A stretch of DNA of 64,000 nucleotides from Mesorhizobium huakuii (GTDB taxonomy: Bacteria > Pseudomonadota > Alphaproteobacteria > Rhizobiales > Rhizobiaceae). The stretch's first letter is position 1. Each line of letters starts with the position of its first letter. Made by a program: the position numbers and the translations under genes. The stretch covers positions 1 through 64,000 of the forward strand of contig NZ_BSNY01000029.1 of NCBI RefSeq assembly GCF_030160235.1, read 5' to 3'. This document shows, piece by piece, positions 7,487-15,832 of this stretch. The notes beneath the pieces are model-generated. The model searched no databases. It saw only the letters and a list, made by a program, of their open reading frames with translations, and was not told the DNA's origin.

Positions 7487-8833
7487 ATGAAGAACGGCGG
7501 CTATTTCGAGGCGGACAAGCCGATGGACATCGCCATCGTAGGCAGCGGTATCTCCGGCCTGTCCGCAGCATGGCTGCTTTCAACGCGCCACAGGGTTTCG
7601 CTGTTCGAGGCGGACCGGCGGCTCGGCGGCCACAGCAATACCGTCAATGCCGGCGGCACACAGGTCGACACCGGTTTCATCGTTTACAACGAAGTAACCT
7701 ATCCCAATTTGACGGCGCTGTTTTCGCATCTCGGCGTACGCACCAAGGCGTCGGACATGTCATTTGCCGTCTCGCTCGACGGCGGACGATTTGAATATTC
7801 GGGAACCGGATTGGGCGGGCTGCTCGCACAACCGTCCAATGTCGGCAGGCTGCGTTTTTGGCAAATGCTGAAGGAATTGCTGCGCTTCTATCGTGAGGCC
7901 CCCCACGACATCGCGCGTATCGGCGAGATCAGCTTGGCCGAATATCTCGATGCCAAGGGCTACGGTGCCGCATTCCGCGAGGATCATCTCTATCCTATGG
8001 CGGCAGCCATATGGTCGACTCCGGCGCTTGATGTCGGCAACTATCCAGCGACCGCCTTCATCCGGTTCTGCCAGAACCATGGCCTACTAAAGCTGGCAGG
8101 CCGACCAACCTGGCGCACAGTCGATGGCGGCAGCCGCAAATATGTCGAGCAACTGGCGAGGAGCGTCGCCGGCCGTTCATATGCCGGGCGCGGCGTGCGC
8201 TTGATCTCCAGGCGCGGGGGCGCGGCTTGGCTTACCGACTGCGAAGGCGTAGAGCACCGCTTCGACCACGTCGTTGTCGCCACCCATGCCGACCAGGCGC
8301 TGCGCATGCTGGACGATCCGAGCCACGACGAGACGCGGCTGCTCGGCAGTTTTGGCTACAGCCGCAACGAGGCGGTACTGCATACGGATGCGCGCCTGAT
8401 GCCGCAGCGCAAGCGAGCCTGGTCAAGTTGGAACTATTTGACACAGGGCCAGGGCGAGACCCGAAAGCTTTCCGTTTCGTACTGGATGAACAGGCTGCAA
8501 TCGCTGCCCGACAACCAGCAACTCTTCGTCACCCTCAATCCTGTCGTGGAGCCGGCTGCCAATACCGTGCTGCATCGTGAGTCCTACGAACATCCGGCTT
8601 TCGACGCTGCGGCGATGCGCGCGCAGCAAAGGCTGTGGTCGCTGCAGGGCAAGCGAAACACCTGGTTCTGCGGCGCCTATTTCGGCGCCGGCTTCCACGA
8701 GGACGGCCTGCAGGCCGGGCTTGCAGTGGCTGAGGCACTGGGCGGCGTGCGCCGGCCCTGGAGCGTGGCGAACGAGTCCGGCCGCATTCACATCATCGAC
8801 GCCGTGGCGCGGCGCAACCTCGAGGCGGCGTGA
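7487..8833 (+). CDS. FAD-dependent amine-oxidase-type flavoprotein
   Basis: A 448-residue NAD/FAD-binding oxidoreductase of the amine oxidase superfamily. The dinucleotide fold DIAIVGSGISGLSAAWLL lies near residue 14, followed by LFEADRRLGGHSNTV; the C-terminal FAD loop is WFCGAYFGAGFHEDGLQAGL. The start at 7487 is chosen because GGAGGG sits five bases upstream; the internal ATG at 7523 lacks such a site. It is the first gene of a two-gene operon with DUF1365 and is preceded by an RpoE-type promoter. In many bacteria this flavoprotein, DUF1365 and a cfa-like methyltransferase travel together under ECF or light control. A role in lipid oxidation or furan-type fatty-acid formation is a testable inference. 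Confidence 0.85.
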   Translation: MKNGGYFEADKPMDIAIVGSGISGLSAAWLLSTRHRVSLFEADRRLGGHSNTVNAGGTQVDTGFIVYNEVTYPNLTALFSHLGVRTKASDMSFAVSLDGGRFEYSGTGLGGLLAQPSNVGRLRFWQMLKELLRFYREAPHDIARIGEISLAEYLDAKGYGAAFREDHLYPMAAAIWSTPALDVGNYPATAFIRFCQNHGLLKLAGRPTWRTVDGGSRKYVEQLARSVAGRSYAGRGVRLISRRGGAAWLTDCEGVEHRFDHVVVATHADQALRMLDDPSHDETRLLGSFGYSRNEAVLHTDARLMPQRKRAWSSWNYLTQGQGETRKLSVSYWMNRLQSLPDNQQLFVTLNPVVEPAANTVLHRESYEHPAFDAAAMRAQQRLWSLQGKRNTWFCGAYFGAGFHEDGLQAGLAVAEALGGVRRPWSVANESGRIHIIDAVARRNLEAA

Positions 8834-9648
8834 TGCCGGAGGTGAAATCAGCCCTCTATGCCGGCAAAGTGATGCACCAGCGGCTTAAGCCGCTGCGGCA
8901 CCGCCTTTCCTACCGCATATTCTTCCTGCTGCTCGACCTTGACGAGATCGATGCGTTGAGCCAGCGGCTTCGCCTGTTGTCACACAACCGGTTTAATCTG
9001 TTCGGCTTCGCTGACGCGGATCACGGCGATGGCTCGGGCGGATCGCTGAAAGCCTATGTCGAAGCTATGCTTGCGACGGCGGGGATCGAGACGGATGCAG
9101 GGCCGGTCCGACTGCTCTCCATGCCGCGCATGCTCGGCTACGCTTTCAATCCGCTCAGCATCTATTTCTGCCATAACCGGCAGGGCGACCTCGTCGCGAT
9201 CCTGTACGAAGTCAACAACACCTTTGGGCAGCGCCACAGCTACCTGATCCGTGTCGGCGACGGGCACGACGAGACTGTCAGGCAACATTGCGACAAGCGC
9301 TTCTACGTTTCGCCTTTCATGGCCATGGGATTGAACTATCGCTTCCGCATCGGCCTCCCCGGCGAAAACGTCGCGATACACATCACTGCCAGCGACGACC
9401 AAGGGCCGCTGATGGTCGCAAGCTTCTCCGGCAAGCGGCGGGCGCTGAGCGATGCCAGTCTGCTGCGCGCATTCATCTCCTATCCTCTGCTGACACTCAA
9501 GGTGACCGCCGGCATTCATTGGGAGGCGCTGCGGCTCTGGGCAAAGGGTATTCGGCTTCAGGAGCGCCCGGCCCCGCCCCACCACTCCATCACCCACGTC
9601 GCCATGGATGGACTTTTACAGAGAAAGGCCGAGCCTGATGTCACTTGA
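8833..9648 (+). CDS. DUF1365 protein
   Basis: A soluble protein of 271 residues belonging to DUF1365, with unknown chemistry. Diagnostic blocks are LYAGKVMHQRLKPLRHRLSY at the N terminus, RMLGYAFNPLSIYFCHN, YEVNNTFGQRHSYL, and KRFYVSPFMAM. The ATG at 8833 overlaps the flavoprotein TGA by one base (TGATG); a GTG one codon upstream is the alternative. Cotranscription with the flavoprotein is certain from this overlap. In related clusters a cyclopropane-synthase-like gene commonly follows immediately; here it does not, the cfa gene being in the sigma operon instead. Confidence 0.85.
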   Translation: MPEVKSALYAGKVMHQRLKPLRHRLSYRIFFLLLDLDEIDALSQRLRLLSHNRFNLFGFADADHGDGSGGSLKAYVEAMLATAGIETDAGPVRLLSMPRMLGYAFNPLSIYFCHNRQGDLVAILYEVNNTFGQRHSYLIRVGDGHDETVRQHCDKRFYVSPFMAMGLNYRFRIGLPGENVAIHITASDDQGPLMVASFSGKRRALSDASLLRAFISYPLLTLKVTAGIHWEALRLWAKGIRLQERPAPPHHSITHVAMDGLLQRKAEPDVT

Positions 9649-9679
9649 CATTGAGGCAAGGGCAAGGGCCGATCGGTAG
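9638..9679 (+). pseudogene. 13-codon start of a possibly deleted downstream gene
   Basis: An ATG overlapping the end of DUF1365 opens a frame reading MSLDIEARARADR and then a TAG. Such an overlapping start is typical of a following operon gene, which in comparable clusters is a cfa-like methyltransferase. It may be the stub of a lost gene, or chance. Confidence 0.2.
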
Positions 9680-9693
9680 TCCGGCATTTTTTT
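9668..9693 (+). terminator. weak candidate terminator after DUF1365
   Basis: A short GCCG/CGGC stem separated by ten bases is followed directly by a run of seven T residues. The stem is weak, so this is only a candidate end for the flavoprotein operon. Confidence 0.3.
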
Positions 9694-9865
9694 GTTGGGC
9701 CGCTGATAGAGCGGCTACTCGGTTGCCTGACGGCAGTTTGTCAAACGGGTGACGAATCTGGGTTCTTTTAGCGTTCTAGTTCGCCGCACCGTCCGCTCCT
9801 ATGGAAAGACTGCGGCGGAACCTGGGATGCTGTCGACAACAGTGCATCGAAAGCGGCTTCGGTCC

Positions 9866-10756
9866 TCACCTGCCAATATACGCGGCCAGTTCGTCCGGCG
9901 TGCCATCCGGGAAGGCCTGTTTCAAAAAGCCCAAGAACGCCGACACGCGCGCGCTGAGCAGCCGCCGCGATGGGTAGAGCGTCCATAGTGAGATTTCAGA
10001 GCCATCAATATCCCCCCAATTCACCAGCGTGCCGTCAGCGAGGTCGTGGGCAACCAACGAAATGGGAAGCCGTCCTGCACCGACGCCGGCTCGCACGGCA
10101 TCCCGAACCATGATGAGCGTTGACAAAACGAGAACCGGCTCGATTGTAATTGTTGACCGGCCACCTTGTGTCTTTACGTGCCATGTTTGCAGTTCGCCCG
10201 CCCCGCGCGCAACGCCAGGAGCGGCACGCTCACGGGTCGTGCGAGGAAGGTCGGGGCTCGCCACAACAACCAGACGGTCGCGGAGAAACGCCCGTCCGAC
10301 CAGGCTTTCGTCGGGATCTGGATTGACCCGGATTACCAGATCGTAGCCTTCCTCGATCATGTCGACAGGCCGATCCTCAGTCGTGACTTCAAGCGTCACC
10401 TCCGGGTACTTGAGGGCAAACGCCGCGCCGATCTTCCCCATTGCGGTCTGCGAAAAATGTAAAGGTGCGCTGATCCGCAACCTGCCCTTGGGACTTTGAC
10501 CGCCCGAGGCAATCGACGAAGCCGTCTCGTCCAGTTCGGTGAGCAACGCCCCCGTCCGCTCGAAGAGCGCCCGTCCTTCTTCGGTCAGCTTCAGGTTACG
10601 CGCACCCCGCTCAAACAGGCGTAGATCAAGGCTGCTTTCCAATTCTCCAACACGCCGGGACAGCGTTGCCTTGGGCCGGCCGGTGGCTCTTGCCGCTTTG
10701 CCGAAGCCACCATGGCGGGCAACGAGATTGAAATCGGCGAGGGCAAGAAGATCCAT
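9866..10756 (-). CDS. LysR-family transcriptional regulator
   Basis: A 296-residue LysR-type regulator. The winged helix-turn-helix occupies about residues 1-60 (DFNLVARHGGFGKAARATGR then LSRRVGELE), followed by the periplasmic-binding-like effector domain to the C terminus. It is divergent from the NmrA-type oxidoreductase gene with about 100 bases between starts, the classic layout for a LysR regulator controlling its neighbour. The inducer cannot be inferred. The RLFERGARNLKLTEEGRALF linker is typical of the family. Confidence 0.9.
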   Translation of the reverse strand: MDLLALADFNLVARHGGFGKAARATGRPKATLSRRVGELESSLDLRLFERGARNLKLTEEGRALFERTGALLTELDETASSIASGGQSPKGRLRISAPLHFSQTAMGKIGAAFALKYPEVTLEVTTEDRPVDMIEEGYDLVIRVNPDPDESLVGRAFLRDRLVVVASPDLPRTTRERAAPGVARGAGELQTWHVKTQGGRSTITIEPVLVLSTLIMVRDAVRAGVGAGRLPISLVAHDLADGTLVNWGDIDGSEISLWTLYPSRRLLSARVSAFLGFLKQAFPDGTPDELAAYIGR

Positions 10757-10858
10757 GAGTGTTCCACGAGTGGGACAGTGCGTCTAAAATTTCCGTCTAT
10801 TACGCTCTCAGTGAGCCACACATATTGGAGGTGTCAAGCAACCAACAGGAGAAATTTC

Positions 10859-11728
10859 ATGACCATTCTCGTTACCGGCGCCACAGGCAATATTGGCCGC
10901 CAAGTCGTCGAACACCTCGTCAAGCGCGGCGCTGATGTCCGTGCTTTCGTGCGCGATCCATCGAAAGCCAGCTTCCCGGAAGGCGTATCCGTCGCGCAAG
11001 GCGACTTTCTCGATGTCGATTCGCTGCGCAAGGCCATGTCAGGCATTTCCACCCTGTTTCTCTTGAACGCCGTGGTGCCGGACGAATTCACCCAAGCGTT
11101 GATTGCGCTCAACGTCGCCCGATCGGCCGGCATCGAGCGCATCGTCTATCTGTCGGTGATCCGCGCTGACGTCTATGTGAACGTGCCGCATTTCGCGGGC
11201 AAGTTCGGCGTCGAGCGAATGATCGAGCAGATGGACTTCAAGGCCACGATCCTGCGCCCCGCCTACTTCATCCAGAACGATCTGATGATCGAAGACGCCA
11301 TCACTGGCTACGGCACCTACCCAATGCCGATCGGCGCCAAGGGTCTCGCCATGATTGATGTCCGTGATATAGCCGAGATCGCTGCCCTTGAGCTGCTGCG
11401 CCGCGAACAGTCCGTAGAGCCGCTTGCGCTCGACCGGATCAACCTCGTCGGTCCGCAGACACTGACTGGGACGGATATCGCCGCCATCTGGTCCGACGTG
11501 CTCGCCCGCCCGATCAATTATGGTGGCGACAATGCAGAAGGCTTTGAGCAAAATCTCAAGCAGTTCCTGCCCGCCTGGATGGCCTACGACATGCGCCTGA
11601 TGGGCGAGCGCTTCTTCTCCGAAGGGATGCTGCCTGAGGCCGGCGACGTCGAGCGCCTGACTGCGCTTCTGGGCCGTCCACTTCGCCCATATCGCGACTT
11701 CGCGTCGGCCATCGCTGGTTCCGCCTGA
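10859..11728 (+). CDS. NmrA-type NAD(P)-binding oxidoreductase
   Basis: An atypical short-chain dehydrogenase of the NmrA/HSCARG type, 289 residues. The Rossmann motif TILVTGATGNIGRQVVEHL is at the very N terminus, and the AFVRDPSKA segment binds the nucleotide. The start at ATG 10859 is set by AGGAG eight bases upstream; a longer reading from 10712 runs back into the LysR regulator and is rejected. The family includes quinone reductases and redox sensors; no substrate is evident. The divergent LysR gene is its probable regulator. An SRPBCC-like gene follows 34 bases downstream and may be cotranscribed. Confidence 0.85.
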   Translation: MTILVTGATGNIGRQVVEHLVKRGADVRAFVRDPSKASFPEGVSVAQGDFLDVDSLRKAMSGISTLFLLNAVVPDEFTQALIALNVARSAGIERIVYLSVIRADVYVNVPHFAGKFGVERMIEQMDFKATILRPAYFIQNDLMIEDAITGYGTYPMPIGAKGLAMIDVRDIAEIAALELLRREQSVEPLALDRINLVGPQTLTGTDIAAIWSDVLARPINYGGDNAEGFEQNLKQFLPAWMAYDMRLMGERFFSEGMLPEAGDVERLTALLGRPLRPYRDFASAIAGSA

Positions 11729-11762
11729 CAGAAGCGAAAGCTATCTAGAAAGGACTTTTGCT

Positions 11763-12140
11763 ATGATCCATTCGCGCGCTTTTTCCTCGTCCCGGGCCTC
11801 TGCAGCCGTCGTGAGGTTGTTGGGGGAAGGCGCTACCCACTTCCTACGTGAAGTCACGATCGGGAGTCACTACCTGCCCGAGATCGTCACGCTCGAGCCG
11901 GAAAGCAAGGTCACCTTCTTCCAGACGGCCGGTCCGCGCGAGGGAGGGATTGTCAACGAACTGTTCGAAGATGAGGAAGGCGCACGGCAGCTTCGCTTCT
12001 GCTGCTACATGAGCCTGCGCGGCCGAGAACCAACCCCTTTTGAGGAGCAGGCTCAGCTCAACGGCGAGAACGGCTACATGGCCGCCCTCATGGCAACCCT
12101 GAAGCGAACCCGCGAACTGCTCGCAGACGGGACGCTTTAG
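11763..12140 (+). CDS. SRPBCC-superfamily protein, AtaL/DUF1857-like, shortened N terminus
   Basis: A 125-residue protein whose central part (THFLREVTIGSHYLPEIVTL followed by EPESKVTFFQ) matches the AtaL-like/DUF1857 branch of the START-like lipid-pocket fold. Members are usually about 150 residues. Here the first beta strand and helix are replaced by a serine/alanine-rich segment that does not resemble the family, so the 5' end may be damaged. The ATG at 11763 follows AAAGGAC. Cotranscription with the NmrA-type gene is likely. Function is unknown. Confidence 0.55.
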   Translation: MIHSRAFSSSRASAAVVRLLGEGATHFLREVTIGSHYLPEIVTLEPESKVTFFQTAGPREGGIVNELFEDEEGARQLRFCCYMSLRGREPTPFEEQAQLNGENGYMAALMATLKRTRELLADGTL

Positions 12141-12166
12141 TCATCACCAGAAAAACGAGCAACAGG

Positions 12167-12400
12167 GTGCCTCCTACACAGGCGCCCTGTCTTGTGACAA
12201 TTCGGCTGCTGGAGGCAAGAACGGACATCGTTCTGGTGATCACCGACGTCGGCATTCCCGGCACGATGAACGGCAGCATATTGGCTTATCTCATCCGAAA
12301 CCGATGGCCGACGGTCAAACCGATCGTCGCTTCCGAGGGTACGATTGTCAAACAGATGCGCCGGATGCCGTCACCGATTGAAACGCATCCGAAGCCCTAG
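12167..12400 (+). pseudogene. response-regulator receiver domain remnant
   Basis: The translated segment carries the phosphoacceptor region of a CheY-like receiver, VLVITDVGIPGTMNGSILA, followed by RNRWPTVKPIVAS. The N-terminal beta strand with the acidic pair and a recognisable end are missing. The conserved threonine/serine step and lysine region are degraded (IETHPKP then stop). It is a decayed fragment of a single-domain receiver next to a second damaged receiver gene. Confidence 0.65.
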
Positions 12401-12541
12401 GGATGGATCGTCAGAGCCATTCTTTGAAGACCTAGGTCCGGCCTCACGTCTAGTTGAAGTTATTAGATGGAACTACGCATTGTCGAAACCATAATGAGTG
12501 ACTGCCTAGACGGTGGTGGGGAATCCCGAGGGAACATCCAG

Positions 12542-12978
12542 ATGAGCAACGCCGCGGTTTGGTCGTTGAGGATGAACAACTGATCCTGCTTGACGTCGAG
12601 TCGGCGCTGGAAGAGGCCGGCTTCGAGGTCGTGGCGGCTCACAACGCGGCCCAGGCCATCGAGGCGTTTGACGCCGAGCCGGGTAAGTTCAAGGGTCTCG
12701 TCACCGACATACGCCTGGGGGCGGGCAAATCGGGCTGGGAAGTTGCAAGGCATCTGCGCCAAGCCAACCCGACAATGCCGGTGATCTACCCGACAATGCC
12801 GGTGATCTATATGAGTGGCGATAGCGCCATCCATTGGGGCGCCGAGGGTGTTCCGGAAAGCGTCATGATTACCAAGCCCTTCTTCCTCCCTCAGATCATC
12901 ACGGCGTTGTCGACGCTGATGAATCAGCAGCATTCCGACCATGGTTTGTTACCTGCGGATCATGACTCTGCACTCTGA
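12542..12978 (+). pseudogene. single-domain response regulator with 5' frameshift and internal duplication
   Basis: A CheY-like receiver of about 140 residues. ATG at 12542 begins MSNAAV and the frame then breaks. The receiver continues one frame over as LVVEDEQLILLDVESALEEA, with phosphoacceptor TDIRLG and the conserved lysine in MITKPF. Restoring one T near 12557-12561 would join them. A TTG at 12559 could serve as start but would clip the first strand. A 21-base perfect-but-one tandem duplication at 12771-12812 doubles PTMPVIY just before the conserved MSGD. Both lesions suggest inactivation or altered switching. Confidence 0.7.
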
Positions 12979-13784
12979 CCGCTGCACGACAACCTTGAGG
13001 GCGGGCCTTCGAGGTGTCCCGCCGGCAACGCAACTCGCCTGTCGGGATAGCTTCCTGGCGCAGCAGGCCCTCAAGTGGTCGCGTTAGAAATCTGCTTTTG
13101 GGCAACAGCAAATTGGCCAAACTTCCAAGTTCTGGCGCGTTCCGGAAGGACGGTTTTGGGGCCGAACGCAGACGATCTGCTTTTGGGCCAAGTCATGGGT
13201 GAGCGGGCGGGCGTATAGCTATTACGCACTCTCCAGTCACCCTCGTCGCCCGCCAAGCGCAGCACCTCTCGAAACTAGAGCCAGCGCGTAAGGGTGGCGG
13301 CGCAGCGGTTGCAAACAACGCCCCCAGAGCAACATAAGGTTAGTGTCGATAACGGCACGTCCCAGAATCCAAAGCCCTTGCGGATCGATCATGGCTTGAC
13401 CGTGAAGCTGTAGCTGCCGTCGGTCTTGTGAATGCCATTGCCCGGATCGTCGCCAGGCCTGAGCGCCGATTGTAGAGGAATAGTGAGGGTTTCGCCGTCG
13501 TTCGACAGCAGCGCCTTGCCGGGCTGAATCCGCGAACCTAAAGGCAAGTACGGCACGATTTCCAATACAGTTGCAGCTGCCACGAAACTCGGAGGACCGC
13601 ATTTGTCGTAAGCATGAATGCTTACGGCTTACATTTTATACAAGAAAATCAATCACTTACGGTGGATGCCGATGGTACCGTTGGCTGGGATCGATGCCCC
13701 CGACAAGCCATTGTTTTCCTTACCATTTTTTCGCTAAAGAGCCAAATTTGTATCACAATAGGTATCACAATATGTAGCACATTC
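12979..13784. other. decayed intergenic stretch
   Basis: Only short frames occur. The 14-base string ATCTGCTTTTGGGC recurs near 13089 and 13169. A minus-strand frame at 13389-13583 (64 codons, GTG start) is the only one with a coding-like composition, but I cannot assign it. The stretch 13600-13760 is richer in A and T than its surroundings and contains two close copies of TATCACAATA. Confidence 0.4.
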
Positions 13785-13965
13785 TCGGCGAAGGTTCGAG
13801 ATCGCGATCCGGCGGTATAGCGCGACAGATAGGAGAGCACTGCCTCAGGACCGGCGAGGGGCGGCTTGGCGTAGACCACCAGCGTTTCTTCCGACGGGAG
13901 CGAGATGGCGCAGGAAGGCTCGCCGAGCGTGAAGACGACCTGGAAGTAGCCAAGCTGCCACGGTC
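13785..13965 (-). pseudogene. IS91-family transposase remnant
   Basis: The minus strand reads LGYFQVVFTL and then LVVYAKPPLAGPEAVLSYLS, which are IS91/Y2-type transposase blocks that normally lie far apart. Continuing after SRYT the expected IAIS..R motif is in another frame, so there is both an internal deletion and a frameshift. No ends or flanking repeats were found. It marks past mobile-element activity in the decayed zone. Confidence 0.65.
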
Positions 13966-14600
13966 CGTAGCAACTCAGATGTCCGTTTCTGGAACACGTT
14001 CATCCATCCCCTTCAATCGTTTGTCACATTGAGGTTTAGGCTGGACGGCCGCTTGTCACAAATGATCGATATCGACCCAGACGTTACCCTGAATGTAGCC
14101 GGCGTATTACGTCGAGCGGGGCATACCCTGCGAGCTGCGAGGCCGGTAGAGTGCGCCCCTGATTGATGTGACTGTCATTGGCCGAGATCGGCCCGTCTGC
14201 TTCCGGCGAAATTCGTAGGTAGCAGCCATCCCACCTTAGCTACCCACCTGTTGGGCCCGAACAATGAACCAGCCTGCAGAGCAAGTTCGGCCTCGTTGTA
14301 GACTGCCTCGTTCTCGGAGCCACCTTTGTCTTTCTCGTCCTCATCGCCGCACGGCTATACCCGCGCATGACCACCTGAACGCATCGCCATGCTCTTGTCT
14401 TCGAGGCATTTTGGTGGGCGGCGCGCGATTTGGCCTAGATAAAAATTAGCTTGACACTCGTTCGCACATACAAGTGTGCAGAGACGTGACGATCGGTCAC
14501 GGCATCGGCGAGTTCCTTCCGCACCAGAGGAATCAGCGCTGTGCGCCTCTCCTAGGTTAGCAGCCGTTCTGCCGAGCCGCGACACGTAATCCGATAGGGG
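13966..14600. other. non-coding, no recognisable feature
   Basis: No convincing coding frame on either strand. A small GCACA/TGTGC hairpin with a six-base loop lies near 14465-14480. Nothing else stands out. Confidence 0.4.
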
Positions 14601-14690
14601 CTACCCGACTGCAAGTCCTATCCCCGTCACAATGATTGCAAGCGCGAGAACGGAACCGAGGAGCCATCTCGCATCATGGACGCTGTTCAT
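14601..14690 (-). CDS. possible 29-residue membrane peptide
   Basis: A short frame encodes a 29-residue peptide whose second half is one hydrophobic helix (LLGSVLALAIIVTGIGLAVG). The ATG at 14690 has GAAGAGG about six bases upstream, which is unusual for chance. Nothing is known of its function, and it is surrounded by decayed sequence. Confidence 0.35.
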   Translation of the reverse strand: MNSVHDARWLLGSVLALAIIVTGIGLAVG

Positions 14691-15041
14691 GTTGTGCCTC
14701 TTCAATGAATCTAAGACCACCACATTGCAGGGACGGGATCTCGGACCTTGATGCGAGTCAAAATCGCGTCGACTTTGAGGGCTGCTGGCCCGGCTTTGGC
14801 AGCGTACCCCTCCCTTGGCGGGACCGGCAAATACGAGATGCGCGTTCACCGTCCCACGAGAATGACGATGGGTTTCCGCAAAGCCCCTTGGCGACGCTCG
14901 ACAGACATCGCCCCACCTCCGAAGTGGCCTCGGCAACGGTCTAACCACCCGCCTAGGTAGTTTCCCGTAGGGAGAAAACCGAATTTCGTCACCCCCGGAT
15001 TCGCGCGATTTTTGCGGCACGGATCAACCGGGAAAAAAGCC
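14691..15041. other. non-coding, no recognisable feature
   Basis: Frames on both strands lack family resemblance and start signals. It lies upstream of the truncated FixK-type gene. Confidence 0.4.
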
Positions 15042-15305
15042 ATGCACGCTTACACCGCCTCCAGAACTGCCCTGTCATCGCGGCCCACCCAGCCAAACCC
15101 GCCTGTGGCATTCGACCCCATACTGCTGCAACCGCTTAGCTTCTATCCCGCCGGCGCGGAGATCTATGCGCAGGGGGAAAAGGCCGGAGCCGTTTATCAG
15201 ATCGAATTCGGCGCCGTGCGTGTCTACCGCCTGCTTGCTGACGGCCGCCGGCAGATAAGCGCCTTCCACCTGGCTGGAGAGACATTACGAGGCGAACACC
15301 GGTAG
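15042..15305 (+). pseudogene. N-terminal fragment of a FixK/FNR-type regulator
   Basis: The first about 80 residues match the cyclic-nucleotide-fold sensor domain of CRP/FNR regulators: PLSFYPAGAEIYAQGEKAGA, then IEFGAVRVYRLLADGRRQIS and AFHLAGET. The match stops at HLAGET, after which only LRGEHR and a stop follow. The dimerisation helix and DNA-binding domain are absent. No N-terminal cysteine cluster is present, so the parent was FixK-like rather than oxygen-sensing FNR. The break coincides with the start of an inverted universal-stress-protein tail, indicating a rearrangement. It is a damaged relative of the regulator that would read the boxes in this window. Confidence 0.75.
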
Positions 15306-15360
15306 GAAGAATTGGTCGAGCAGGGATTTGGTCATCCCGCCGAACAAGGCTTGACGGATT
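15292..15360 (-). pseudogene. C-terminal remnant of a universal stress protein
   Basis: The minus strand reads QALFGGMTKSLLDQFFLPVF, nearly the same as the C terminus of the broken Usp gene at 53510 (ALFGGMTKFLLEQFSLPVF). The nucleotide match to 53530-53590 is close, with scattered differences. Homology stops near 15360 on one side and meets the truncated FixK-type gene on the other. Confidence 0.7.
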
Positions 15361-15832
15361 CCAACAGGCTATCCACGCTCATAATGCGCATGTGGCCGAC
15401 TATCTCTATGGGACGCCGTTGCTCGCCGACCATCTCGCCGATGGATTGTCTGTACCCGGCTACGTGCGCCGAACTTGAGCGCCAACACCTTTGATCATCG
15501 ACTGCTGTGCCAAGGGACGGTGTTGCCAGTCATCGCGTTATCTTGGTGGCCGCGCCTCTCAATCTGAATTCCGGCGGACGACTTTTTTCTCTCGCCATTG
15601 ATCCCAATCAATAAGCGGCCACTCCACAACTGCTTTGATGCGGCTCTTGTCAGGCTGGATGTGGCGACGCGGGGCGGCAACGACCCGGAGATCGGGAAGT
15701 GGTTGGGCGCGTAGCCTACTCTTTCAGCATCTGGCAAGCGGGCCCGCTTCTCTGACCGGCTCCTGGGGAAACCTGAGGCGAAAGGGTCGAGACAGCGGGC
15801 TCGCATTCAACCCCAAATGCTAGGAGAAGACC
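15361..15832. other. leader region of hsp20, otherwise no gene
   Basis: Contains the perfect FixK/FNR-type box at 15598-15611. No frame resembles a known protein. The segment around 15375-15470 on the plus strand reads like a short coding piece (HVADYLYGTPLLADHLADG) that I cannot assign. Confidence 0.4.
15598..15611. promoter_or_regulatory. FixK/FNR-type box, perfect
   Basis: TTGATCCCAATCAA. It lies 228 bases before the hsp20 start at 15833, further than for most other boxes here, so a long leader is implied. Confidence 0.6.

Noticed and set aside
13614-13820. Plus-strand 68-codon frame starting MNAYGLHFIQ.
   Set aside because: It runs into the antisense of the IS91 remnant, lacks a ribosome site and matches nothing.
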